This document shows positions 8,713 to 18,380 of a stretch of 64,000 nt of DNA, piece by piece. The position numbers and the translations under genes were made by a program. The notes under the pieces were generated by a model. The model did not search any database. It was not told the DNA's origin and worked only from the letters and a program-made list of their open reading frames with translations. This DNA is from Strigamia acuminata (Eukaryota > Arthropoda > Chilopoda > Geophilomorpha > Linotaeniidae), in contig OX442322.1 in NCBI GenBank assembly GCA_949358305.1, positions 4,526,001 to 4,590,000 on the forward strand, in the 5' to 3' direction. The first letter of the stretch is position 1; every line of letters begins with the position of its first letter.

Positions 8713-11700
8713 TCAGTAGCAATGGCGATAGTCTTTTCGTTTCTGCGGTCTGAGTCTGCGCGACCGGAAATCGTCTTTTTGTGTATTTGCGCCATCTTGT
8801 GGCGGATTTTTAAGTTGATTTTCATTAGTTCCTATCAAAGGCTGTGGTTCAAATAGCGATTTTAATGAGATTTGTTCTGTATCGTCTATATAACGTTCTC
8901 TTGGTTTGATTTTCATTATTTCGACTGGTTTTTCGATGTTTTCTTCTACACTTTGTCCTTTTCTACTGATTTTCTTTACTTTATCAGCAAATTTCACTTT
9001 CTTTTCTGGTAATTCTTTCAAAACTTCGTCTATTTCTGGTTCAACTCGTTCTTTATACGGTTTTAATCTTTCTACATTCACTATATCACTTTTCTTTCTT
9101 GTTGAATTGATTATTTCATAATCATTCGGTGCAGTTCTTCGCACAATTTCATATGGGCCGGAAAATTGCGGTAAAAGCTTCTCTGACAAGCCAACTTTTC
9201 TGTTGATGGTTTTCAGATACACCAATTCACCTGGTTCAAACTCTTTGTTGACTCTATCTTCATCAAACCTTTTCTTGCTTTTTGCTGATTGCTTTTCAAG
9301 CCTCTCATTTGCAATTTTCCTGGCCGCTCGAATGAATTTCGCTGTTCTCAAAGTAAACTCTTTCTGTGGCAAATCCAAATTTACATCTACTGTCAAATCC
9401 ACGTCATATCCTCGTAAAAGATAATGTGGTGTATAACCTGTTGTTTCATGAACTCCCGTGTTATACGAAAACAGAAGAAATGGAAGAAATTCGTCCCAAT
9501 CAGTATGTTCTTCATTAACGTAACTTTGCAACATTTTTGCGAATGTCGCGTTAAATCTCTCAGTTAATCCGTTTGTTCTTGGATGATATCCTGACGTAGT
9601 TTTATGCAAACTTTTAAACATATTTGAGACTTCCTCAACCATTTTATTCCTGTATTCTGTTCCACGGTCACTTAAGATCTCTCTTGGACTGCCTTCTTTC
9701 AGAATTACTTCATAAAGCAATGTTTTTGCTGCTTCTAACGCTGTAGCTGCTGCTGCTGGTCTAGCTATTGCATTTCTCGAAAGATAATCGGTCACAACAA
9801 AAACATGTTTATTTCCAAGACGTGATAATGGAAATGGTCCAAGTGTATCTATTCCAATTCGCTCAAAAGGCTTCGAAACTGTTGACCATGGCTGCATTAG
9901 TCCTTTCGCTGGTGTAGTCATCGTTTTTGCTTTCGCGCAACTTTGGCAGGACAAGACGTAATTTCTAACGTCCCTATAAATTCTTGTCCAAAAGAATCGT
10001 GTTCTTATTCGTTTCCATGTTTTTGCCAAACCTAAATGAGCTCCTAGTAATCCATCATGCATTTCGTATAATACATCTGTCTGAAGTTGTTTTGGAACTA
10101 CTAGTAACAAATCTTCCATGTTCAGGGAACTGTTTAGTTTTTTCTTCCTGAACAACGTTTTGTTTTGAAGAACGAACTGCTTTAGAGGTCGTCTTCTTTT
10201 TCTTGGAAGTTGCTCTTGGTTTTCTAGCGCTGTTATGAGGTCCAGAAGTTTAGAATCCTTCCTCTGCTCAGCAGGGAGGTCCAAATTTTCCAAGAGAAGC
10301 GAAGGCAATTTTTGGATGTCTTCTTCACTTAACTCTTCCTGGATCCTACTCAGGGCATCAGCATCTGTGTGCTTCTTGCCACTTTTATGAAATATTTCAA
10401 AATCATACTCAGCTAGTTGCAGCGCCCACCTGGCCAGCCGTCCATTTGGATTTCGGACTCCTTTCAGCCATTGGAGGGCAGAATGGTCGGTAATAATTTG
10501 GAATTTCTGTCCATATAAGTACGGTCTAAACTTTTCAATAGCAAAAATGATTGCTAACATTTCCCTTTCAGTTGCAGTGTAATTCATTTCTGCTGTGCTC
10601 ATCATACGACTTGCATAAGCGATGGCACGCTCTTGATTGTTGACTTTTTGCTTCAAAATAGCTCCTAATCCATAAGCACTTGCATCGCATGAAATCATGA
10701 AAAGCTGAGTAAAATCTGGATGCGCTAACACCGGCACTGTTATTAATGCTGTTCGAAGCGTGTGGAATGCTTTTTCATGGGGAGGTCCCCAATCAAACTT
10801 TTCATCCTTTTTGGTTAAATTCACTAGAGGTTTGGAAATGTCCGCAAAACCTTTAATAAATTTCCGGTAATACAAGCATAATCCTAAAAAACCACGTAGT
10901 TGTTTAACGTTCACAGGAATTGGAAACTTAGCTACTGAATCCAGATTCCTGGGATCCGGTGAAATACCTTCAGCATCAACCACATGTCCGAGATATCGTA
11001 TGGTGTGTGTCGCAAACGTACATTTACTCAGTTTGACTTTTAAATTCGCTGCTCTTAGTTTTTCGAAAACTGCCTCCAAATCGACGAGGTGCTGGTCGAA
11101 AGTCTTTGAAAACACTATCAAATCGTCAAGATATGCTATGCATACTTTTCCCAGGAGGTTACCAAGTACCTTATTCATCAATTTTTGAAAGGCGGCTGGG
11201 CTATTACATAATCCCATTCCTAGGACATTAAACTCGTAATGTCCGCTTGAAGTAGTGAACGCTGTTTTCTCCCGATCTTGTTCATCTATTTCGACTTGGT
11301 GATATCCCTGAATAAGATCCATCATTGAAAAATACTTTGCACCCGCTAGCTGATCTAGGGTGTCATCTATACGCGGTAAGGGATACACCATTTTCTTTGT
11401 CACTGCATTCAAACGTCTCCAATCTACACAAAATCTCCATTTGCCATCTCTCTTCTTGATGAGTAGTACTGGTGCACTCCATGGGCTCTCGGATTCTCTA
11501 ATGACTCCTTGCTCAAGTAACTTCTTTGTTTCAGCATCCTCGATTTCTTTTTCCTTAATTGATCGTCTATAAGGTTGTAAATGGATTGGAGGAGAATCTC
11601 CAGTATCTATTCGATGCCTTATCGTATGAGCTCTGCCTAAATCATTATCAGTCTTCGCAAATCTATCTGAATTTTTCTTCAACAATTGTAGCATCAGCTC

Positions 11701-12033
11701 TTGTTGTGATGGCGTCATATTGTCATTTGCCATAGACGTGCTAAAGTCAAAATGATCATCTCTTTTTTCATTAAGCACGCCCGACTCAATTACATAAAAA
11801 GCTTTTGCAATTGCTGAATTACGTCCTAAATAGATTGTCTTTTTAGTCGGATTTGCAACTCGCAGAACTCCTTCACCTTTTCTGAATTTGGTCAATGTTT
11901 TGCAGCAAATCACTCCAAATCGATCTACTACTCCACTAAGTGGTTCAATAAATAATTCATCATCTACTTTCTTTGCAATTTTTATTGGTACTATACATTC
12001 ATGTAAAGCTGGTATAGTAATAGGTTTCAAAAC
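8713..12033 (-). CDS. pol: Element C pol: reverse transcriptase, RNase H and integrase
   Basis: About 1,106 residues of Ty3/gypsy Pol. RT motifs run from WRFCVDWRRLN through FSMMDLIQGYHQ to the catalytic AYLDDLIVF (YLDD at about residues 300-303 from codon 12030). RNase H has SCDASAYGLGAIL, ATEREMLA and TDHSALQWL. Integrase has an HHCC finger (HDGLLGAH...CQSCAK), then the DDE core: GIDTLGPFPL, ILSDRGTEY and NGLTERFN. No stop or frameshift occurs up to the TAA end at 8713. It is in the same frame as the upstream protease, separated by one TGA at 12034-12036. All catalytic residues are present, so the enzyme could be functional if that stop is bypassed. Confidence 0.95.
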   Translation of the reverse strand, partial: VLKPITIPALHECIVPIKIAKKVDDELFIEPLSGVVDRFGVICCKTLTKFRKGEGVLRVANPTKKTIYLGRNSAIAKAFYVIESGVLNEKRDDHFDFSTSMANDNMTPSQQELMLQLLKKNSDRFAKTDNDLGRAHTIRHRIDTGDSPPIHLQPYRRSIKEKEIEDAETKKLLEQGVIRESESPWSAPVLLIKKRDGKWRFCVDWRRLNAVTKKMVYPLPRIDDTLDQLAGAKYFSMMDLIQGYHQVEIDEQDREKTAFTTSSGHYEFNVLGMGLCNSPAAFQKLMNKVLGNLLGKVCIAYLDDLIVFSKTFDQHLVDLEAVFEKLRAANLKVKLSKCTFATHTIRYLGHVVDAEGISPDPRNLDSVAKFPIPVNVKQLRGFLGLCLYYRKFIKGFADISKPLVNLTKKDEKFDWGPPHEKAFHTLRTALITVPVLAHPDFTQLFMISCDASAYGLGAILKQKVNNQERAIAYASRMMSTAEMNYTATEREMLAIIFAIEKFRPYLYGQKFQIITDHSALQWLKGVRNPNGRLARWALQLAEYDFEIFHKSGKKHTDADALSRIQEELSEEDIQKLPSLLLENLDLPAEQRKDSKLLDLITALENQEQLPRKRRRPLKQFVLQNKTLFRKKKLNSSLNMEDLLLVVPKQLQTDVLYEMHDGLLGAHLGLAKTWKRIRTRFFWTRIYRDVRNYVLSCQSCAKAKTMTTPAKGLMQPWSTVSKPFERIGIDTLGPFPLSRLGNKHVFVVTDYLSRNAIARPAAAATALEAAKTLLYEVILKEGSPREILSDRGTEYRNKMVEEVSNMFKSLHKTTSGYHPRTNGLTERFNATFAKMLQSYVNEEHTDWDEFLPFLLFSYNTGVHETTGYTPHYLLRGYDVDLTVDVNLDLPQKEFTLRTAKFIRAARKIANERLEKQSAKSKKRFDEDRVNKEFEPGELVYLKTINRKVGLSEKLLPQFSGPYEIVRRTAPNDYEIINSTRKKSDIVNVERLKPYKERVEPEIDEVLKELPEKKVKFADKVKKISRKGQSVEENIEKPVEIMKIKPRERYIDDTEQISLKSLFEPQPLIGTNENQLKNPPQDGANTQKDDFRSRRLRPQKRKDYRHCY

Positions 12034-12522
12034 TCAAGCTATGTAATTTTGATCGGTATGATTTTTAGACATTGGGAAAATTTCTTGTTGTTCATCTTTT
12101 GGGCCTACAAAGATCTTCTGGTGGTCGTAATCAAGTTTACACCTCGCAGATGTCAAAAAGCTATGTCCAAGCAATAAATGGTGGCCAAATCCGTTGACGA
12201 TCAGCACTTCAATGGTGTGTTGCTGTTGTCCAACGTCAATAGTGATCTTGGTTTTTCCTTCTGGGATTATTATTGAACCATCTACAACTCTAAGTCGAAT
12301 GTATGGACATGGTTGATATTTGAGCTGCAATGTTCTTACCAAATCTTCATTAATAATATTACGATAACCTCCAGAATCCAAGACACCTGTTATCTCCATA
12401 CCATTCACCACTACCGGAATTTGCAAAAGTTCATCTGTGGCGTTCAACTCAATAATTTCTAATTTCCTTTTTCTTCTTCTCTTCTTTTTGTTATTTCGTC
12501 TTTGTGGCCATTCTAGTTTCCC
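12034..12522 (-). CDS. pro: Element C protease, reached from gag by -1 frameshift
   Basis: This frame is open from the GGGAAAC slip site through a lysine/arginine-rich linker into a retropepsin-like domain with GVLDSGGYRNII (catalytic D-S-G) and HHLLLGHSFL, the flap-distal hydrophobic-Gly motif. It ends at TGA 12034-12036. No ATG lies at its head, which fits synthesis only as a Gag-Pro fusion. The next codons continue in the same frame into pol, so TGA is either a leaky stop or a single nonsense mutation; CGA to TGA would be one transition. Confidence 0.85.
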   Translation of the reverse strand, partial: GKLEWPQRRNNKKKRRRKRKLEIIELNATDELLQIPVVVNGMEITGVLDSGGYRNIINEDLVRTLQLKYQPCPYIRLRVVDGSIIIPEGKTKITIDVGQQQHTIEVLIVNGFGHHLLLGHSFLTSARCKLDYDHQKIFVGPKDEQQEIFPMSKNHTDQNYIA

Positions 12523-13634
12523 GATGCATTAGGTGGTCCACCACGTGGGGCTCCTCGATTTCCTCGGCCTCGGTAATTTTCAATAAAATTTTTACCTTTA
12601 TAGTTTGGATTTTTAGGATGACCTTGGTTATTTGGATTTCCCTGTTGTCTTTGACCTTGTGGTGGGTTCCTTTGCTGTTGTGGCGGATTCCATTGCTGTT
12701 GTGGATATTGTTGTTGGAATCCTTGACCTGAATTATTCCACTGATCATTCCAATTACCTCTGATTTGACCTCTATTGTTCCATCCTCTACCTTGGTTCCA
12801 ATTATTGTTATTATTCCACCATCCTCGTTGTTGTCCAGGTCGTCCTCTAAAGTTACCTCTATTGTAGAACTGACCCTGGTTTGGATGTGGCGTATACCAT
12901 TGATTTTGGTAGAAGACTGGCGTAACCTCTGCATATTGGACATCCCCAAACTGCTGCTGTTGTCTTAGCACTTTGACCTCTGCTAACAACTCGTCTTTTG
13001 TTTTATTGACGTCGCTTGGTTCTACCGAGCAACTCGGTGTCACCTTGCTAGGAGTATCAACAGCTTTTTGCAGTAGGGTTAATAAAACTTCTGCAGGGTC
13101 CTCATTGAATGCATGAGCTTCCAATAACCCAAGTTGAGATGTTAGTTGATCCAACGTCTTTGGAAAGTTGACTACTAATTTATCTCTAGTCGCCTTTTTA
13201 AGTGTCTGAAACACATGAAATATCTTTTGCTCTTCAGTGAATGATGGTCTTGCAAAAGAACATTCTTTTAGTATCTTCTGCATGTGTTCCAAAGCTGTTC
13301 CATCCTTGTGCTGCATTGCTTGTAACTTCGACAGTATTGTTGTTATTTGTCGTCTAAACTTAGTCTTCAACGCATCTTTCCATTGTGTCCATGTTCTAGT
13401 CGGATACAGTGGAAGTTGATCTAAATACCATGATGATGCGGAAGATTTCAGCACAATTGACAGATGTTTAATACGTTCAGTATCATCGGTGATCGTATCT
13501 TCATATCCGATCAGCCATGTGTCAATATTTCCTGTAGCCGGATCAAAATCAACTGGATTTCTTCTATTGACCACTAAGTTTTGTAACACTGTCTGTATTG
13601 CTACCAGTTCTGATGATGGCGAAGCATTAGCCAT
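12513..13634 (-). CDS. gag: Element C gag
   Basis: ATG at 13634 (MANASPSSE) is the first in-frame methionine. The frame is open further upstream to about 14024 with plausible acidic and lysine-rich coding, so initiation may be at a non-AUG codon or an exon may be missing. The core resembles the retrotransposon Gag family (GNIDTWLIGYEDTI, then SSASSWYLDQLP, WKDALKTKFRRQ and similar). The C-terminal 130 residues or so form an extreme Gln/Asn/Gly/Arg-rich tail with GRGW and RGG-type repeats and no CCHC zinc knuckle, so RNA binding is probably through the RGG tail. It ends at TAG (12513-12515), directly after the slip site. Confidence 0.88.
   Translation of the reverse strand: MANASPSSELVAIQTVLQNLVVNRRNPVDFDPATGNIDTWLIGYEDTITDDTERIKHLSIVLKSSASSWYLDQLPLYPTRTWTQWKDALKTKFRRQITTILSKLQAMQHKDGTALEHMQKILKECSFARPSFTEEQKIFHVFQTLKKATRDKLVVNFPKTLDQLTSQLGLLEAHAFNEDPAEVLLTLLQKAVDTPSKVTPSCSVEPSDVNKTKDELLAEVKVLRQQQQFGDVQYAEVTPVFYQNQWYTPHPNQGQFYNRGNFRGRPGQQRGWWNNNNNWNQGRGWNNRGQIRGNWNDQWNNSGQGFQQQYPQQQWNPPQQQRNPPQGQRQQGNPNNQGHPKNPNYKGKNFIENYRGRGNRGAPRGGPPNASGN
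12516..12522 (-). promoter_or_regulatory. -1 ribosomal frameshift site GGGAAAC of element C
   Basis: On the minus strand the gag frame reads G_GGA_AAC then TAG. This is a perfect X_XXY_YYZ heptamer immediately before the gag stop. Slipping back one base gives GGG AAA CTA GAA and an open frame through the protease. Confidence 0.88.
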
Positions 13635-14839
13635 TTTAGTAGAAGATTGTTCAATTTTTATTTCCACTTTTGGTTGAATTGGTTCCTCGTGCTCTTCAAT
13701 ATCTTTGGCTGCGTCCTCAAATACGTCGTCCAAATTTACCTGTACCCTTTCCAAAAGATCGCCTAATTCTGATTGTTCCTTAGGCAATAACCAATTATAC
13801 ACTTCTGGATCTATTAATCTTTTATTACGCTGCTCAGGAGTTTCAAGATCTTCCCTTTTTTGTGTTTTTTGTTCACCTTTGGATTTTGATCTATACTTCC
13901 GACCAGTTACTTTATCATCCAGTAACTCTTTGGGTGTATCAGGTTCTCCTGGTTCCTTTTTGGAAAACAGATAATCTGCTACAAACTCTGGCAGTTTATA
14001 ACGTTTGGATTCCGCAATGATTAATCAATTAAACTGAAGACACAATCCTTTGTAGCACTCAGACTCAGTTTATCCAATTGCAAATAACACTATAACACTT
14101 TTAACTCTCTGAAAACAAGTCAATGATTAAACAATTCAAACAATTCAATCTTCACAATCAATTCTCAAAACTTTCAAAACAATTAAATTTTCACGATCAT
14201 AATTTACAAAAATTTATCAAACAATTTCATTTCCACAGTCATAATTCAAAATTATCAAAAACTATTATTAGTAAACATTCAAGAAAACTTTTTATTAGTA
14301 ACACTTTACAAAAATATCCTGAAACTCAAAATTATTCATTAGCAAATTCAAATAATAATTCTTTATTAATATACACTTTTATCAAAAACAGTATAACTGA
14401 ATTCTTTATTTAATTATATAAACAACACCAATTAAATTCAATTCACAATCAAACTTCACATCAGTCAACACTTAACGCAAATTCATCCAATTAAATATTC
14501 AAGAACTTTATCTTATTTTATTTTTAAACTTTGCCAATTTTCAACTCAATTAGCTATATTTACTTCATTAAGAATGAGTCACTTCTATCATTCCTATCTC
14601 TATCAGCAATGATTCACTCATATTCAAATTAAGTTGGGCTTTTTCAAAATTTTATATGATTTTAAAGCAATTTTCAAACTAAATTTCGCCAATTTTCTCG
14701 TTTTAATTCTAATTTTCAACTATTTTACTCTAATTTTTACAATTTTAAGAATTTTAACTCTAATAAATTTTGATTTTTCATGTTTTACACTCTAATTTCG
14801 GAATTTTATTCTAATTTTTATGCGGTGTGGGGAAAACTC
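13635..14839 (-). other. Leader region of element C
   Basis: Between primer site and gag ATG. Bases 13635-14024 form an open frame continuous with gag (for example YKLPEFVADYLFSKKEPG) and may be coding. From 14025 to 14839 the DNA is AT-rich and holds no supported gene. Confidence 0.6.
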
Positions 14840-14851
14840 GCACCTCCACCA
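14840..14851 (-). promoter_or_regulatory. Primer-binding site of element C (probably tRNA-Ala)
   Basis: TGGTGGAGGTGC on the minus strand begins two bases from the 5' LTR. It is complementary to the GCACCTCCA-CCA 3' end of animal tRNA-Ala. The match is only 12 bases, so the tRNA assignment is tentative. Confidence 0.65.
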
Positions 14852-14853
14852 TT

Positions 14854-15461
14854 TGTTACGTGGTTTCTGGGCCTAATTAGAACCTCACGCAACGCTGTTT
14901 TATTTGGGGAATGAGTGAACATGAGAAGGGAAAGAATGAGACTGTTTATTTTGTTTTAAATTCAAGTCTATTTTATTTGACCGGACAAACTAAGTTTGTT
15001 CGATCCTTAATAAATCTGGTTACATTAATTGGAATGCAATTCTGAATCATCAATTGGGCAAATCATTATTTTACACTTATTAAGTTTGAACAACCTTTAT
15101 AAACCGTTTTTATGAAACAACTGTGTGATAACTCAATTCGATATAAACTGTTGATTTATAGTCAGTCAGTCAGCCGCTCTCAGTATCGAGGCAACATCAG
15201 ACTCTCTAGTAAAGGGCGGGTGTAATTAATAGTTACCTGTTGAAGTCTGGAGAGAGAAGAGAGCTCTGTCTGAAAGCGGGCGGTTTTATAGCAAATCTGC
15301 CATAACCCCCATTCACGAATTAATCGGTCCAATCACATGACGATGACGGTTTCCAATCGTCAACGCCATCTGTGGCTGAAATTAAGCAACATCAAACTAA
15401 TAATAACTCAAATTGCGTGTTACGAATCGCGCATTAATCGACACGGTTCGTACACGTGACA
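14854..15461 (-). repeat. 5' LTR of element C
   Basis: 608 bp, 606 of them identical to 5435-6042. It is followed by ATAC (15462-15465), the second copy of the target duplication, after which B pol resumes. Confidence 0.97.
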
Positions 15462-15465
15462 ATAC

Positions 15466-17630
15466 GCAATTCAGTCCTAAGACTGGAGTAAATCCTATTT
15501 CCAGTAATCGTTCGTGGAGCTTGAAATACCACATCCTTCCGGACTGGTGAAATCCGTACAAGGATTTGACTAGCCGCCAACATTTGTGTTGGTTCTCCTT
15601 GGTCCGGAAGCCCTTCGGGATATTGATGTATTGTGGCACATCAAGGTCTCCGTACAAGTACGCAGACTTGATGTCGAGATGTGTATCTCGCCAGCCTTGC
15701 AGAACCACAAGAGAACAAAAGAATATCAGTACGAGAACAAAGTTGACCACTGGTGAGAATATCTCAGTAAAGTCAACTCCTTCTTTCTGCCCAAAACCTT
15801 GCGCAACTTAACGCGCTTTCCAACGCTTAATTGCCCCAGTATGGTCACGTTTGATTTTATAAATCCATTTTGTTCCCAGTAAATTTGTCCCTTCAGTTTT
15901 ATCAACTTCCTCGTAAACCTTTCTGTCATTAAAGATATTAATTTTGTCATCCATGGCATCCTGCCAGTCGGATTTGTTCGGGTCAGACATAGCTTCTTCA
16001 AAGGTGTCTGGTTTTACGGATGCATGACCAGCAAACCCAATGGTTTCATCAGCTGTTTTGAAATCAAACAATCCTCCGTCGTACAAATATCCCTCTTCGT
16101 TGCACCAACGTACTACGTCAATCCGACTGCGGATTCTGTCTCTAAGAGGCGAAATGTACAGTACATCGATTTTTCCCGCTGTTTCACCACTTTTCCTAAC
16201 GGTTGTAATTCTTTCCCATTTAGACATATCCAAAACTTTTAAACGTGGGTGTGTCACCGTGTCCCCCTTCACTCCAGCACTTCGTGGTAGATTCCTGCGC
16301 GGTAATGGGGGCGTTGTAGAAACGTTCTGCAATCGAACCTCCACTTCGTCTTCCTCATTCTCCCCACCCACAGCCTCTGCGGCCAACAATTCGTCATCAA
16401 TTTCGGGCTCGACAGGCTGTTGAACTAATTGGGGGTCGGGAAGCTTTTGCTGAGGAACAGGGGCAGGAATCGCTGCCTTTTGTGCAGGTAGCACTTGTTG
16501 AGGTACCGGTTGTTGCGCAATCGGGATAACCTCGTCGTCTGAGTCATCATCCCATGATGATCCCACAAAATTGGGTTCAGATGAAATCGACCTTAATTGC
16601 ACCGACTCGTGCCAAAACACATTTTCATTAATTTTTACATGCTTAGAAGCAATTTTTTGGTTGGATTTGGGGTCTCAAACTTGATACCCAGGCGTTCTAA
16701 TCGCGTAACCGACTAGGACCCCAGGCCAGGCCCTTTCTTCCAGTTTGCTTCGCCTTGTTTGCGAAGGAATGTGTACGAAAACTTTTGAACCGATGCATCT
16801 TAAATGTCTCAGTGACAATTTCTTATTGTAAAACAAATTGTAAGGGGCTTTCCCACTCAAACTCGCATGTGGGAACCTATTTTTAAGATAGACAACTGTC
16901 ACGGCCAATTCTGCCCATAAACCCCGTGGAAAATTGTTTTCGAAGAGCATTGCTCTAATTCCCCCAACAATTGTTCTGTTTGCTCTTTCTGCCACAAAAT
17001 TCATTTCTGGTGAGTAGGGGTTTGTTTTTATGCACTTCATTCCAATAGAAGATGCATAATCATCCCACTTTTTCGAGACAAACTCCCCACCGTTGTCAGT
17101 CTTGATGCATTTGACCTTTTTGCCAGTTGTGCGTTCAACTTCTGTCTGCCATCGTTTGAAACGCTCAAATACATCCCCCTTGTTTTTAATAATTTCTACC
17201 CACATAAAACGTGAACAATCGTCCACAATTATTAGATAATAACTGGCCCCACCCAAAGATTTAAATGGTTGAGGGCCCCACATGTCCATGTGGATTAATT
17301 CCAATATTTCTTTGCTAGAAATTTCCGGGATTGGGGGAAAGCTAGTCCTGGTGCTCTTTGCCTCCGAACACGCATCGCAAGGCGAAAGTTCTTTATCGGA
17401 GAGTTTAACTCCAAAAATATCCGGTGAAATTTCTATTTTCGCAATGCCGGTTGCATTAAAATGCCCCATCCTGGAGTGCCAAATGTTCATTGGCTGAGGT
17501 TTCACTTGTATCTTTTCCACTTTTCCTCCATTTAATCCGTTCTGCCCGGTATTCTCTTTTAAATCGCTTTTCTTAATATTTGACGCATTCGCTAGCGCAT
17601 TTACGTGTTGGATTCCATTCGAGCGTTGGG
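15466..17630 (-). pseudogene. Element B pol, integrase, linker and RT N-terminus
   Basis: Minus-strand copia pol upstream of the C insertion. It includes the GAG-pre-integrase region (IWHSRMGHFN, CDACSEAKSTR), integrase core (HMDMWGP, IIVDDCSRFMW, KTDNGGEF, EMNFVAERANR), the LRSR-type linker and the RT start (GTKWIYKIKRDHTG, HLDIKSAYLYGDLD, LYGFHQSGRMWY). Two nonsense codons interrupt a single frame. TGA at 16675 lies where relatives have Trp after GY(R/Q)V, and TAA at 15808 lies where relatives have Leu in ARLVAQGF. The upstream side ends at M's LTR at 17631, so gag and protease are not in view. Confidence 0.88.
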
Positions 17631-17954
17631 TGAGTATTGAAAAGAACAGGCATCTTTTTAAGCTTGGCTTAAAGTCCACATTCAAAATGGCTGCCACTTT
17701 ATTCACAGTTTGGCAGAGAGTGACTTCACTCAGTAAAAACATACAGAACAAATCTTGCTTACGTAAACCTGATTCTAGCAAATCATATAACATAACAGAA
17801 TCAAAAGAACAAATCATTACAATAAGTATATACAGTATATAAGTATATAAGTATATACAGTATATACATTGGAGCCATACAGTTAGATAACATTAATGAT
17901 GAACTAAGAGGCAAAACACATAGCTCAAAAGGTTGGACACATTGATTCTTAACA
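17631..17954 (-). repeat. 3' LTR of element M
   Basis: On the minus strand it runs from TGTTAAGAATC to CAATACTCA (324 bp). It contains GTGAATAAAGTG, a plausible polyadenylation signal, and a GTATATAC/TATAAG microrepeat (17826-17868). It interrupts B's reading frame. There is no second copy in the window. Confidence 0.65.
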
Positions 17955-17968
17955 TTCCCCCTCTGTCC
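17955..17968 (-). promoter_or_regulatory. Polypurine tract of element M
   Basis: GGACAGAGGGGGAA on the minus strand abuts the LTR. The same 12-base ACAGAGGGGGAA occurs again at 18334-18345 inside the ORF, a possible second (central) tract. Confidence 0.7.
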
Positions 17969-18183
17969 AATCATTTGAAAAAACAGATTCTAAATCTTAA
18001 ACCGAAAAGAAATACACGTGAAAAAAGTTCTATCATTTAACATACATAAACTCATCATCCCACGTGATGGTCTGGTTGCCAATCACAAGCCGATCATTCC
18101 GCTTCCTAAATTCCAATCATAAGGTATCACAATCCCAATTATGGATAAAATACCCATCAGAATTTCCTTCCTGGTCTTCTCCC
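17969..18183 (-). other. 3' untranslated region of element M
   Basis: Non-coding DNA between the ORF stop and the polypurine tract; nothing further seen. Confidence 0.4.
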
Positions 18184-18380
18184 TCATTGATCAAATGCAG
18201 TATCTAGAATGCTGCCATCAGAAATCGGTTCGCAAGTTGTTGATTGGCATTCATCAACTTTTGTTGTTAATACAACATCTTTGTTTGTTTTGTTTGGTTT
18301 ATTCTTTCTTTTCTTTCTCTTGGTCCCTTTAATTTCCCCCTCTGTTTCAATAGCTTTGCACTCATTTGCATCAAATAGTG
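18184..18380 (-). pseudogene. C-terminal piece of an element M ORF, cut by element D
   Basis: A 64-codon minus-strand open frame ending in TGA (18184-18186) just upstream of M's 3' region. It contains a lysine/arginine-rich run (KGTKRKKRKNKPNK) and is otherwise acidic and Thr/Ser-rich. It shows no RNase H or integrase motif. It probably continues beyond D's right end. The product is not recognised. Confidence 0.4.

Larger units (their letters stand above)
5435..15461 (-). mobile_element. Element C: complete Ty3/gypsy LTR retrotransposon with a third ORF
   Basis: A 10,027-bp minus-strand gypsy element inserted in B. It has 608-bp LTRs differing at two positions, TG...CA ends and a 4-bp duplication ATAC (5431-5434 and 15462-15465). 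In transcription order it carries a primer site, gag, a -1 frameshift site, protease, RT-RNase H-integrase, a Ulp1-like ORF3 and a polypurine tract. The near-identical LTRs mean a recent insertion. An in-frame TGA between protease and pol is the only clear coding lesion. Confidence 0.96.
3982..17630 (-). mobile_element. Element B: degraded Ty1/copia element (minus strand), split by C and M
   Basis: Minus-strand copia element. Its 3' LTR is at 3982-4424 and its pol C-terminus at 4442-5434. Gypsy element C then interrupts it. Pol continues at 15466-17630 until the LTR of M begins at 17631. Gag and the 5' LTR must lie beyond the window. Its proteins and LTR resemble element F, so B and F belong to one family. 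The left flank is AAGACC (3976-3981), so AGACC is the expected duplication at its unseen right end. Confidence 0.85.
17631..18380 (-). mobile_element. Element M: 3' end of an unclassified LTR retrotransposon
   Basis: A minus-strand LTR with an adjacent polypurine tract, a short 3' region and the C-terminus of an ORF, cut at 18381 by D's 5' LTR. The rest must lie past D's right end, outside the window. TTGGG (17626-17630) is the candidate target duplication on the left. Too little is visible to assign a superfamily. Confidence 0.6.

Noticed and set aside
17826-17868. GTATATAC repeat as an independent satellite
   Set aside because: Short and wholly inside the LTR of M; best seen as part of that LTR.
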